48,631 nucleotides of DNA from NCBI RefSeq assembly GCF_010093135.1, contig NZ_PDWK01000017.1:1-48631 (forward strand), written 5' to 3'. How positions within the stretch are numbered: the stretch's first letter is position 1; every line of letters starts with the position of its first letter. This DNA comes from Pseudoxanthomonas taiwanensis. GTDB taxonomy: Bacteria > Pseudomonadota > Gammaproteobacteria > Xanthomonadales > Xanthomonadaceae. Below are positions 27,503 to 35,323 of this stretch, piece after piece. A program made the position numbers and the translations under genes. A model generated the notes under the pieces. That model had not been told where the DNA came from, did not search any database, and saw only the letters and a list, made by a program, of their open reading frames with translations.

Positions 27503-28699
27503 TCAGGCGATGGCCACGGCGGCGGCGGTGCGATCGCGGGCGGCGGCCAGGGCCTGCACCAGCTGCTCCACCTGGTCGCGGGTGTGCGCCGCGGTCAGGG
27601 TCACGCGCAGGCGGCAGCCGCCTTCCGGCACCGTCGGCGGGCGGATCGCGGCGACCAGGAAACCGGCCTCCTCCCGCGCCCGGGACATGGCCAGCGCCGC
27701 CGCCTCGCTGCCGCACAGCCCCGGCTGGATTGGCGTCGAGGAGGCCACCAGCTCCAGGCCCTCGCGCGAGGCCGCCTCACGGAAGCGGGCCACGTGCTCG
27801 CGCACGCGCTCGCGCCGCCATTCGTCGCGGCGGGCCAGGCGCACCGCCGCCAGCGTCGCCGCGGCCACGGCCGGCGGCAACGCGGTGGTGTAAAGGTACG
27901 GGCGCGCGGTGCCGGCCAGGTGCTCGACCAGGTCGGCGTCGCCGGCCACCACCGCGCCCAGCCCACCCAGGGCCTTGCCCAGGGTGGCCAGCTGCAGCGG
28001 CACGTCCTCCACCGTCAGTCCGGCCTCGGCCACGCTGCCGCGGCCTTCCGGGCCGAGTACACCGATGCCGTGGGCGTCGTCCACGTAGAACAGCGCCTGC
28101 TGGCTGCGCGCCGCCAGCGCCAGCGCACGCAGCGGGGCCACGTCGCCGTCCATGCTGAACACCCCGTCGGTTGCGAGCATGGCCGCTCCGCCGGGAGCGT
28201 TGCGCAGCTGGCGCATCGCCCCTTCCGCGTCGGCATGGGGGTAGCGGCGCAGGCGGCAGCCGGCCAGGCGCGAGGCGTCGATCAGGCTGGCGTGGTTGAG
28301 CCGGTCCTGCACGCACACGTCCTCATCGCCCAGCAACGCCTGCTGCACCGCGAGGTTGGCGGTGAAGCCGGAGCCGAACAGCAGCGCGCGCGGCACGCCC
28401 AGCCACTCGGCCATCTCGCGCTCGAGCTGCTCGTGCAGGGCGTGGTGGCCACAGACCAGGTGCGAGGCGGCGCCGCCCACGCCCTCGCGCGCGGCCGCGT
28501 CCTGCAGCGCGGCGCCGACCTCGAACTGGGTGGCCAGCCCCAGGTAGTCGTTGCTGCAGAAGCCGGTCAGCCAGCGGCCGTCCACCTCCAGGCGCACGCC
28601 GTCGCGCCGGGTCACGGTGCGGCGCTGGCGCTGGCGCTCCCGGGCCACGCGTTCGGCGCGCTGCGCCCGGACGCGGTCGTGGATGTCGATGCGATGCAT
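27503..28699 (-). CDS. bioF: 8-amino-7-oxononanoate synthase BioF (398 aa)
   Basis: A PLP enzyme condensing pimeloyl-ACP (or CoA) with alanine in biotin synthesis. Expected features: [10 protein letters not shown] near residue 50, [14 protein letters not shown], the aldehyde-binding [13 protein letters not shown], the PLP Lys in [10 protein letters not shown], and TTALPP. Length is that of the family (384-400). I chose ATG 28699; the frame is open upstream but adds residues without similarity. bioB lies 37 bases upstream on the same strand, so transcription probably begins before bioB under the BirA-like operator. Confidence 0.94.
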   Translation of the reverse strand: MHRIDIHDRVRAQRAERVARERQRQRRTVTRRDGVRLEVDGRWLTGFCSNDYLGLATQFEVGAALQDAAAREGVGGAASHLVCGHHALHEQLEREMAEWLGVPRALLFGSGFTANLAVQQALLGDEDVCVQDRLNHASLIDASRLAGCRLRRYPHADAEGAMRQLRNAPGGAAMLATDGVFSMDGDVAPLRALALAARSQQALFYVDDAHGIGVLGPEGRGSVAEAGLTVEDVPLQLATLGKALGGLGAVVAGDADLVEHLAGTARPYLYTTALPPAVAAATLAAVRLARRDEWRRERVREHVARFREAASREGLELVASSTPIQPGLCGSEAAALAMSRAREEAGFLVAAIRPPTVPEGGCRLRVTLTAAHTRDQVEQLVQALAAARDRTAAAVAIA

Positions 28700-28736
28700 G
28701 GTGCGGTCCTTCCCCCCCGGAGGATGTGCGGCCAGC

Positions 28737-29765
28737 CTAGGCCGGCGCGGTGATGCCGGCGTGCACGGTAACGCCGGCGTCCGTCCGGGTTCCGTGATGC
28801 CGGTCACACTCGTCTGGAGGCAGCGGCCGCAGGCCCAGGCGCGCGAACAGGGCCTGGTCGCGCGCGGCGTCCGGGTTGCCCGTGGTCAGCAGCTTCTCCC
28901 CGTGGAAGATGGAGTTGGCGCCAGCCAGGAAGCACAGCGCCTGCAGTTCCTCGCTCATGCCCTCGCGGCCGGCCGACAGCCGCACCATCGAGCGCGGCAT
29001 CACGATCCGCGCCACCGCGATGGTGCGCACGAACTCGAACGGATCCAGCTCGGCGGTGCCGTGCAGTGGCGTGCCCTCGACCTGCACCAGGCGGTTGATC
29101 GGCACCGAGTCCGGATGCTCGGGCAGGTTGGCCAGGGCCTGCAGCAGGCCGGCGCGCTGCTCGCGGCTCTCGCCCATGCCGACGATGCCGCCGCAGCAGG
29201 TCTTCAGCCCGGCCCGGCGCACGTGCTCCAGGGTCTGCAGGCGGTCCCGGTACTGGCGGGTGTGGATGATGTCCCCGTAGAACTCCGGCGCCGTGTCCAG
29301 GTTGTGGTTGTAGTAGTCCAGGCCGGCGTCCTTCAGCGCCTGCGCCTGTTCGGCGCTGAGCATGCCCAGGGTGGCGCAGGTCTCCAGGCCCAGCGCCTTC
29401 ACCCCGCGGATCATCTCGGCCACCTTCGGGATGTCGCGGTCCTTCGGGCTGCGCCAGGCCGCGCCCATGCAGAAACGGCTGGCGCCGGCGGCGCGGGCCT
29501 GGCGCGCCTTCTCCAGCACCGCCTCCACCTCCATCAGCTTCGTGGCCCGTACCCCGGTGTGGTAGCGCTGCGCCTGCGGGCAGTAGGCGCAGTCCTCCGG
29601 GCAGCCGCCGGTCTTGACCGAAAGCAGGGTGGAAACCTGCACGGCGGCCGGGTCGAAGTGGGCGCGGTGGACGCTGGCGGCACGGAACAGCAGCTCGGGG
29701 AAAGGCAGGTCGAACAGCGCCAGCAGTTCCTCGCGGCGCCAGTCGTGGCGGATTTCCGAAGGCAT
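28737..29765 (-). CDS. bioB: Biotin synthase BioB (342 aa)
   Basis: Radical-SAM enzyme that inserts sulfur into dethiobiotin. The [4Fe-4S] motif is [12 protein letters not shown] (about 54-65); the second cluster ligands lie in [20 protein letters not shown] and [13 protein letters not shown], and [13 protein letters not shown] is the family hallmark. The C-terminus has [19 protein letters not shown], followed by a short extra His/Thr tail. Length is typical. There is no obvious ribosome site before the ATG. It is divergent from comF, sharing an intergenic region with a BirA-like operator and a TTGACA -35 box. Confidence 0.97.
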   Translation of the reverse strand: MPSEIRHDWRREELLALFDLPFPELLFRAASVHRAHFDPAAVQVSTLLSVKTGGCPEDCAYCPQAQRYHTGVRATKLMEVEAVLEKARQARAAGASRFCMGAAWRSPKDRDIPKVAEMIRGVKALGLETCATLGMLSAEQAQALKDAGLDYYNHNLDTAPEFYGDIIHTRQYRDRLQTLEHVRRAGLKTCCGGIVGMGESREQRAGLLQALANLPEHPDSVPINRLVQVEGTPLHGTAELDPFEFVRTIAVARIVMPRSMVRLSAGREGMSEELQALCFLAGANSIFHGEKLLTTGNPDAARDQALFARLGLRPLPPDECDRHHGTRTDAGVTVHAGITAPA

Positions 29766-29830
29766 GGGGGAGGTTTTCCGACTGCGGCCGGCGGCCGAAG
29801 CCGGGCAGTCTGGAAATCCGGCCCGATCCT

Positions 29831-29860
29831 GTCAACCCAAATACAATGGAAATGGTTTAC
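29831..29860. promoter_or_regulatory. BirA-like operator and bioB promoter
   Basis: GTCAACC (29831-29837) and GGTTTAC (29854-29860) are separated by 16 bases, like the two halves of the E. coli biotin operator (GTAAACC and GGTTTAC). On the minus strand TTGACA (29835-29830) is a perfect -35 inside the left half, followed after 17 bases by CAGACT. BirA with biotinyl-AMP bound here would block bioB. The operator covers the first codons of comF, so that gene may be affected too. Confidence 0.6.
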
Positions 29861-30553
29861 GGAAGCCTGCGCCGGCTCCTGCACGCCCTGTCCCTGGCCC
29901 TGCTGCCGCCGCGCTGCCTGGTCTGCGGCGAGGCCGGCAGCGGCGGCCTGGACCTGTGCGCCGCCTGCCGGGACGCGCTGCCGGTGCCGACGGCCGCCTG
30001 CCGGCGCTGTGCCCTGCCGCTGCCGGAAGCGGGCGTGTGCGGCCCCTGCCAGCGCCGGCCGCCGCCGCTGGACGAGGTCCGCGCGGCCCTCCTCTACGCC
30101 GCGCCGGTGGACCGCCTGTTGCCCCGCCACAAGTTCCACCGCGACCTGGCCGCCGGCCGCCTGCTGGCGACCCTGATGGCCGCGGCCTTCGCCGGGGCGG
30201 AGCGGCCGCAGGCGCTGGTCCCGGTGCCGCTGCACCGGGCGCGGCTGCGCGAGCGCGGCTACGACCAGGCGCTGGAACTGGCCCGGCCCCTGGCGCGCCG
30301 GCTCGGCCTGCCGCTGCTGGACGGCCGCCTGCACCGGGTGCGCGCCACCGCGGCGCAGTCGGCGCTGGACGCCACCGCCCGGCGGACCAACCTGCGCGGG
30401 GCCTTCGCCGTCCGCGGCGGGCCGCTGCCGGCGCACGTGGCGCTGGTGGACGACGTGATGACCACCGGCGCCACCCTGCACGCGGCCGCGCAGGCCCTGC
30501 GCCGCGCCGGGGTGGTGCGGGTGGACGCCTGGGTGTGCGCGCGGGTGCCGTGA
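29846..30553 (+). CDS. comF: ComF-family phosphoribosyltransferase-like protein (235 aa)
   Basis: A ComF/GntX protein linked to DNA uptake and use of exogenous DNA. An N-terminal zinc-finger region (PPRCLVCGEAG, DLCAACRDAL, CRRCALPLP, CGPCQRRPP) is followed by a phosphoribosyltransferase fold: LVPVPLHRARLRERGYDQALELARPLA and the PRPP loop VALVDDVMTTGATL. Length matches. The ATG at 29846 and another at 29852 are both possible; neither has a clear ribosome site and both lie within the BirA-like operator. It converges on ubiA with 7 bases between. Confidence 0.93.
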   Translation: MEMVYGSLRRLLHALSLALLPPRCLVCGEAGSGGLDLCAACRDALPVPTAACRRCALPLPEAGVCGPCQRRPPPLDEVRAALLYAAPVDRLLPRHKFHRDLAAGRLLATLMAAAFAGAERPQALVPVPLHRARLRERGYDQALELARPLARRLGLPLLDGRLHRVRATAAQSALDATARRTNLRGAFAVRGGPLPAHVALVDDVMTTGATLHAAAQALRRAGVVRVDAWVCARVP

Positions 30554-30560
30554 GGCCGGC

Positions 30561-31472
30561 TCAGGCGGCCGGCAGGTGGTAGTGGGCGGCGATGCCGGCG
30601 AACACCGCCAGCCCCACCCAGTTGTTGTGCAGGAAGGCGCGGAAGCACGGACCGCGCTCGCGCCGGCGGGCGATCCAGAACTCCCAGGCCACCAGCGCCG
30701 CCGCCACGGCCAGGCCGGTCCAGTAGGCGGCGCCCAGCTGCGCCTGGCGTCCGGCCAAGGCCAGGGCCACGAACAGCAGCGCGTACAGCACGCCCTGGAT
30801 CACCAGGTCCAGCTCGCCGAACAGGATGGCGGTGGACTTGGAGCCGGCGCGGATGTCGTCCTCGCGGTCCACCATCGCGTACCAGGTGTCGTAGGCGGTG
30901 GACCAGAGGATGTTGGCGCAGTACAGCAGCCAGCCCAGCGCCGGCACCTCGCCCCGCACCGCGGCGAAGGCCATCGGGATGCCCCAGCCGAAGGCCATGC
31001 CCAGGTACACCTGCGGCAGATAGGTGTAGCGCTTGAGGTACGGGTAGGTGGCCGCCAGGAACAGGCCGACGAAGCTCAGCAGCACGGTCAGCCGGTTCAT
31101 GGTCAGGACCAGGCCGAAGGCCACCAGCATCAGCACCGCGAACACCGCCAGCGCCTCGCGCCCGGACACTGCGCCGGTGGCCAGCGGGCGGTCGCGGGTG
31201 CGCTCGACCTGCGGGTCCAGCCAGCGGTCGGCGTAGTCGTTGATCACGCAGCCGGCCGAGCGGGTCAGCCACACGCCGGCGGTGAACACGAACAGCGTCC
31301 ACGGGTCCGGCAGGCCTCCGGCGGCCAGCCACAGCGCCCACCAGGTCGGCCACAGCAGCAGCAGCACGCCGATGGGGCGGTCGCCCCGCATCAGCCTCCA
31401 GTACTGGCCCAGGCGCTCGCGCCAGCGAGGCACCGGCGCGGTGATCGGCGGTTCGTAGCGTTCATAACCCAT
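30561..31472 (-). CDS. ubiA: 4-hydroxybenzoate octaprenyltransferase UbiA (303 aa)
   Basis: Membrane enzyme that attaches the polyprenyl tail to 4-hydroxybenzoate for ubiquinone. The first Asp-rich motif is in [20 protein letters not shown], the second in [16 protein letters not shown]; about eight membrane segments are present ([20 protein letters not shown] and others). The end, [19 protein letters not shown], is typical of proteobacterial UbiA. Length is usual. This is the last gene with the housekeeping composition before the sulfur locus. Ubiquinone made here would be the acceptor for the SQR encoded nearby. Confidence 0.95.
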   Translation of the reverse strand: MGYERYEPPITAPVPRWRERLGQYWRLMRGDRPIGVLLLLWPTWWALWLAAGGLPDPWTLFVFTAGVWLTRSAGCVINDYADRWLDPQVERTRDRPLATGAVSGREALAVFAVLMLVAFGLVLTMNRLTVLLSFVGLFLAATYPYLKRYTYLPQVYLGMAFGWGIPMAFAAVRGEVPALGWLLYCANILWSTAYDTWYAMVDREDDIRAGSKSTAILFGELDLVIQGVLYALLFVALALAGRQAQLGAAYWTGLAVAAALVAWEFWIARRRERGPCFRAFLHNNWVGLAVFAGIAAHYHLPAA

Positions 31473-31557
31473 GGCGGAGTAGCGTATCAGCTTGCTTCGG
31501 CTTCAGCCCTTCATCCAAGGCCAGTCGACTTTAATTTGGTGGGAGACAATCGCCTGC

Positions 31558-32412
31558 TCATTCTTTGGCTTCGGACTGTTTGGCGACATGTGTGCCGAAA
31601 CGCTTGCGCAGGGTGTCGGCCAGGCTGGCGCGGGTCAGTTCGCCCATGTGGGTGTGGACGAGACGGCCATTGGCATCGAAGAACAGCGTGGTCGGCAGGC
31701 CGCGGGTGCCGGTGGCAAGCATCGCTTGCGATGGCGGATCGAGCAGCACCTGTTCGTGCAACGCCAGCCCCTGCCGTTCGAGGAAATTGCGCACGGTGGC
31801 CGCGTCCTCACCCTGGTTGAGCAGCACGATGTCGAGACCGGGATAACGTTGCGCCGCATCGGCGAACACCGGCATCTCGCGGCGACAGGGCGGGCACCAG
31901 GTCGCCCAGAGGTTGAGCACCACGGGCTTGCCGCTGCGCTCGGCCAGCCTCACCGGCGCACCGTCCAGCGTGGCGGCGGGGATATCGGGCAGGGGCGGCG
32001 CCGAGCGTTGCAGCAGCGACAGCGTGCCGGTCAGCGCGAACCACGCCAGCAGCCCGGCGACGAGGCCGGCGAACACGGGACGGCGCAGCCGCGTCTGCCG
32101 CCGCGTGCGCCACCACGTGAACGCGAGCGCCGCCGGCAGGCCGATCCACCACAGGAAACCGCCGTCGCCGATGGCGACGACCGACCACGGCGACGCGGCG
32201 TATTCGGGCCACCAGCGCAGCACGTAGCCCAGCCGCGCCGCCAGCAGGCCGACGAAGAACGCGTCGGTGAACAACGCGGCCGCCAGCTTCGGCACGGAGG
32301 CATCGACGGCGCCGCCCATGCGCCGGGCCAGCACGCGCACCAGCCACCACGCCAGCAACCCGGCGCCGGCCACCAGCACCGCGCGCATCGGGAACGGGCC
32401 CAGCGAATTCAA
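31558..32412 (-). CDS. TlpA-family thioredoxin with N-terminal membrane domain (about 284 aa)
   Basis: A fusion of a polytopic N-terminal domain and a periplasmic thioredoxin domain. The first 130 residues hold about four membrane helices (VLVAGAGLLAWWLVRVLA; FTDAFFVGLLAARLGYVL; PVFAGLVAGLLAWFALTG) and look distantly like prolipoprotein diacylglyceryl transferase, without a confirmed active site. The C-terminal half is TlpA/ResA-like with NLWATWCPPCRREMPVF and a cis-Pro at GLPTTLFF. I favour TTG 32412 (overlapping the previous stop as TTGA, giving NSLGPFPMRA); ATG 32388 is the alternative. It ends the nine-gene cluster, suggesting periplasmic thiol or persulfide reduction. Confidence 0.78.
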   Translation of the reverse strand: MNSLGPFPMRAVLVAGAGLLAWWLVRVLARRMGGAVDASVPKLAAALFTDAFFVGLLAARLGYVLRWWPEYAASPWSVVAIGDGGFLWWIGLPAALAFTWWRTRRQTRLRRPVFAGLVAGLLAWFALTGTLSLLQRSAPPLPDIPAATLDGAPVRLAERSGKPVVLNLWATWCPPCRREMPVFADAAQRYPGLDIVLLNQGEDAATVRNFLERQGLALHEQVLLDPPSQAMLATGTRGLPTTLFFDANGRLVHTHMGELTRASLADTLRKRFGTHVAKQSEAKE

Positions 32413-33686
32413 CGGTAGACCTTGAGGTAGCGGTCCTCGAACCGGCGCTTGAGCCAGTGCAGCATGCGCGAGTTCGGTGACGTGAAGGTGCGCGATTCGC
32501 TGCGATAGACCAGCAGGCCGCCGTCGAGCGAATCGACGATGCAGGCCAGCTCGGTCTTGAAGCCGTGGTCGGCCGGTTCGCCGTGCAGTCCGGCGGCGAT
32601 GTTCTTCGCCACCGCTTCGGCCTGCAGGGCGGCCTGGTGCGCCTGCTTGGCCATCCAGTCCGGGCCGGGATAGCTGCCGATGTCGCCGGCCACGTACACC
32701 CGGTCCAGGCCGCGTGCGCGGCACTGCGCGTCGGCGGCGACGAAGCCGCCGTCCGAACGCGGCAACGTGCTGTCGTCCAGCCACGCCGGGCCGGTGAGGC
32801 CGGGCATGAACAGGATCAGGTCGGCGGGGATCTCGCCGCCTTCGGTCACCACCTTGCCGGCCTCGAACCGCACCGGCTTGTGGCCGAGGTGGGTGTCGAC
32901 GCCGAGGGCGCGCATGCGCGCCAGCAGCTTGCGCACCGCGGACGGGCCGAGTCGCTGGCCGGGTTCCTGCGACGGGTTGAAGAACACCAGCTTGAATTGT
33001 TCGCGCCGCCCCTGCCGGCGCAGCAGGGTGTCGATGCCGAACAGGAATTCGAACATCGGCCCGCCGCGCACCGCGCCGGGCTCCTTCGGGTTGCTGGCAA
33101 ACCCGACTGCGATGGTGCCGCCGTCCATTGCCGCCAGGCGGTCGCGGATGGCCTCGGCGCTGGCGATGCCTTCGCAGGGAATGATCGCGTGTTCGATGCC
33201 CGGCAGCTTGCGCAGGTAGCGCCCGCCGGTGGCGAGGATCAGCACGTCGTTGGCCAGCTCGCCGGTGTCGGTGACCACACGGCGGCCACCGTCGAGCACC
33301 TGCTGCACGCTGCCCGGGTACCAGCGCGCGCGCATGCGTTGGAAGAAGCCGGCCAGCGGGATGCGCAGGTCGTCGCCGGTCTTCTCGCCCGACGGCAGCC
33401 AGATCAGGCTGGGCAGGTAGACCAGTTCGTTGCGCGGCGAGACCACGGTGATCTCGGCGTCGACGCGCAGTTCGCGCAGCTTGCGCAGGGCGGTGAGCGC
33501 AGCGAAGCCGCTGCCGAGGATGACGATGCGGGTCATGGCGTGGCCCTGTGCTGCGGAAAGAGGCGCCGGGCGGACCAACGCGGAGGATGTCGAGGCCGCC
33601 CGGTCGCGCCAGCGCACGCCGGCAAGGCCGAGCGCACCCAGACCGGCGGCCAGCCACAGCAAGGCGCGACGTCGGGACACGGCCAT
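32409..33686 (-). CDS. Second SQR-like FAD oxidoreductase with extra N-terminus (425 aa)
   Basis: A two-dinucleotide-fold flavoprotein like sulfide:quinone oxidoreductase. The FAD motif IVILGSGFAALTALRKL begins at residue 52; then LILATGGRYLRKLPGI and VYVAGDIGSYPGPDWMAKQAHQAALQAE follow, and a C-terminal amphipathic end. Cys are found in IIPCEG and ELACIVD, near the first and last SQR Cys, but the middle one is missing. The first 50 residues contain an RR-hydrophobic stretch (SRRRALLWLAAGLGALGLAG) that could be a Tat signal or anchor; if translation starts at ATG 33536 it is absent. Start 33686 lies 4 bases after the trxC stop. Confidence 0.75.
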   Translation of the reverse strand: MAVSRRRALLWLAAGLGALGLAGVRWRDRAASTSSALVRPAPLSAAQGHAMTRIVILGSGFAALTALRKLRELRVDAEITVVSPRNELVYLPSLIWLPSGEKTGDDLRIPLAGFFQRMRARWYPGSVQQVLDGGRRVVTDTGELANDVLILATGGRYLRKLPGIEHAIIPCEGIASAEAIRDRLAAMDGGTIAVGFASNPKEPGAVRGGPMFEFLFGIDTLLRRQGRREQFKLVFFNPSQEPGQRLGPSAVRKLLARMRALGVDTHLGHKPVRFEAGKVVTEGGEIPADLILFMPGLTGPAWLDDSTLPRSDGGFVAADAQCRARGLDRVYVAGDIGSYPGPDWMAKQAHQAALQAEAVAKNIAAGLHGEPADHGFKTELACIVDSLDGGLLVYRSESRTFTSPNSRMLHWLKRRFEDRYLKVYR

Positions 33687-33690
33687 CGCC

Positions 33691-34146
33691 TTACTGCGCG
33701 TGCGCGAGCTGCGCGTGTGCCCAGCGCACGATCACGGCCGACGGCATCGCGCCGGACAGGCGTGCCAGTTCGCGGCCCTGCCGGAACAGGGCCAGCGTGG
33801 GAATGCTGCGGATGTCGAAGCGATGCGCCAGCTCCGGCTGCGACTGGGTGTCGACCTTGGCCAGTCGCAGCGCCGGTTCCAGCTGTGCCGCCGCGGCTTC
33901 GAAATGCGGTGCCATCATCCGGCACGGGCCGCACCACGGTGCCCAGAAATCGACCAGCAGCGGCAGGTCGCTTTTGGAGGCGTGGGCTTCGAAGCCATCG
34001 ACGCCTTCGAGCGTGGCCGGATGGCCGTCGAACAGCGGCTTGCCGCAGCGACCGCATTGCGACGCATCGCCGAGCCGCGCCTGCGGCATGCGGTTGATCG
34101 CGTTGCACTGCGGGCAGGCGACCTGCAGGGCGTTGGCCGCGTTCAT
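33691..34146 (-). CDS. trxC: Thioredoxin 2 (TrxC, 151 aa)
   Basis: A cytosolic thioredoxin with an N-terminal zinc ribbon: Cys11, Cys14, Cys31 and Cys34 form the zinc site. The thioredoxin fold follows with active site FWAPWCGPCRMMAP (Cys72 and Cys75) and cis-Pro in IRSIPTLALF. Length is slightly above E. coli TrxC (139 aa). The start overlaps the OsmC stop by four bases (ATGA), so it belongs to the RND-SQR cluster. Thioredoxin 2 reduces disulfides and persulfides, fitting a sulfane-sulfur stress role. Confidence 0.92.
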   Translation of the reverse strand: MNAANALQVACPQCNAINRMPQARLGDASQCGRCGKPLFDGHPATLEGVDGFEAHASKSDLPLLVDFWAPWCGPCRMMAPHFEAAAAQLEPALRLAKVDTQSQPELAHRFDIRSIPTLALFRQGRELARLSGAMPSAVIVRWAHAQLAHAQ

Positions 34147-34622
34147 GCCCCGGCCTCGAAACTCTTGTCGCCCAGCAGCACGCGGCCTTCGCCATCGACC
34201 ACGCGGACTTCCACATTGATGCCCTGGCGCACGCTCTGGGTGACCACGCAGAAGTCCTCGAACTGTGCCAACACGCGGTCGAGGTTGTGGTAATCGGCGT
34301 TGTGGCCGGGCAGGTGCAGCGTGGCCTTCGCCGAAGCGATGCGCCAGCGGCCCTGTTCGTTGCGCGTCGGCAACGCGCAGATTTCCGCGTGCAGCGGGCC
34401 GGGCGTGTTGCGGTGCTTGCGCAACGCGAACAGCAGGCTGGCGGCCAGGCAGTTGGCCACCGCGGCCAGCAGCAGGCGCGAGGGGTTGGGCCCGCGGTCG
34501 TGGCCCAGTGGCGCCGGTTCGTCGGTCAGCAGCGGATCGAGCGCGGTGTCGTCGAAGAGGATGCGGAAGGCGTAGTCGCTGTCCTGCTCCAGGCGGATGC
34601 GGATCGGAGTGTCGGTGCTCAT
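34143..34622 (-). CDS. OsmC-family protein (159 aa)
   Basis: An OsmC/Ohr-fold protein, a group that reduces organic hydroperoxides and, in some members, persulfides. The two redox Cys are visible in LLLAAVANCLAASLLF and LAQFEDFCVVTQSVRQG. GPNPSRLLLAAVANC is the standard OsmC motif. Length is normal (about 145-160 aa). ATG 34622 overlaps the stop of the DUF3365 gene, and the stop overlaps trxC, so translation is coupled on both sides. In this context organic persulfides are the more likely substrate. Confidence 0.85.
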   Translation of the reverse strand: MSTDTPIRIRLEQDSDYAFRILFDDTALDPLLTDEPAPLGHDRGPNPSRLLLAAVANCLAASLLFALRKHRNTPGPLHAEICALPTRNEQGRWRIASAKATLHLPGHNADYHNLDRVLAQFEDFCVVTQSVRQGINVEVRVVDGEGRVLLGDKSFEAGA

Positions 34623-35323
34623 GGCGTGTCTCCCGTGGTGCCGGCGTCGGCGGGGACTTCCACCCACAGCGCGCCGCGCAGGTCACCGACGGCGAAGCCG
34701 GTGGCGTGGTCGTCCGGATAGCGTTCGGCAATCGCGGCGCGGACCGGTTCGGCCACCTCGCTGCCGTGGCAGGCCAGGCAGCCGGGTTCGGTGGCGATGC
34801 CGCGCATCATCCGCAGCGCGATGCCGTCGGGCAGGTGCTCGCGGATCACTGCCACCTGGTCGGCGGCGGCTTCACCGCCGGACACGCGCTGCTGGAACAG
34901 GTCCAGCGTCAGCAGTTGCCAATCCTGCGCGGCCTGCGCCGGATGGCGGTTGCGGCCGGGCAGCGCCACGCGCCCCAGCCGCACGCCGTGTTCGGCCATC
35001 ACCGCGTCGGCGATGGCCGGTGCTTCGGCGTGGCAGACCTCGACCGCCGCGGTCGGGCCGCCGGCCTGCATCGCCGCCTGCAGCTTGCCGCGCAGTTGTC
35101 CGCTGAACGCCATCGCCGCGGCCTTCGCGCGGTCGAGCGCCGGATCGGTGGCGGGATCGGTGGTGGAAGTGGCCGATGCAGGCGCGGGCGGGGGAAGGGG
35201 ATCGCCCTGCGCCTGCATCGGTCGTTCGGGGGCGGCGTCCTGATCGGTTCCAGGTGCGCAGGCCGTCGTGGCGAACACGAGACATGCGGCCAGCGCGGCG
35301 GGGGGAAATGCCCTCTTGTTCAT
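34619..35323 (-). CDS. DUF3365 haem-binding lipoprotein (234 aa)
   Basis: A lipoprotein with an N-terminal signal ending ATTAC (Cys22), a Pro/Thr-rich linker (about 25-60) and a DUF3365 (Tll0287-like) domain. The domain has one c-type haem motif, EPGCLACHGSEVAEPVR, near the C-terminus and the conserved helix AAVEVCHAEAPAIAD. DUF3365 proteins are haem-containing sensor-like domains; here there is no kinase or cyclase, so it is a stand-alone envelope haem protein. It overlaps the RND gene before it and osmC after it by four bases each, which firmly ties it to the pump. Possible roles: electron transfer or sulfur-ligand sensing. Confidence 0.8.
   Translation of the reverse strand: MNKRAFPPAALAACLVFATTACAPGTDQDAAPERPMQAQGDPLPPPAPASATSTTDPATDPALDRAKAAAMAFSGQLRGKLQAAMQAGGPTAAVEVCHAEAPAIADAVMAEHGVRLGRVALPGRNRHPAQAAQDWQLLTLDLFQQRVSGGEAAADQVAVIREHLPDGIALRMMRGIATEPGCLACHGSEVAEPVRAAIAERYPDDHATGFAVGDLRGALWVEVPADAGTTGDTP

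Noticed and set aside
29842-29847. TACAAT as a -10 box for comF
   Set aside because: It overlaps the comF ATG at 29846, so transcription would start inside the gene; no matching -35.
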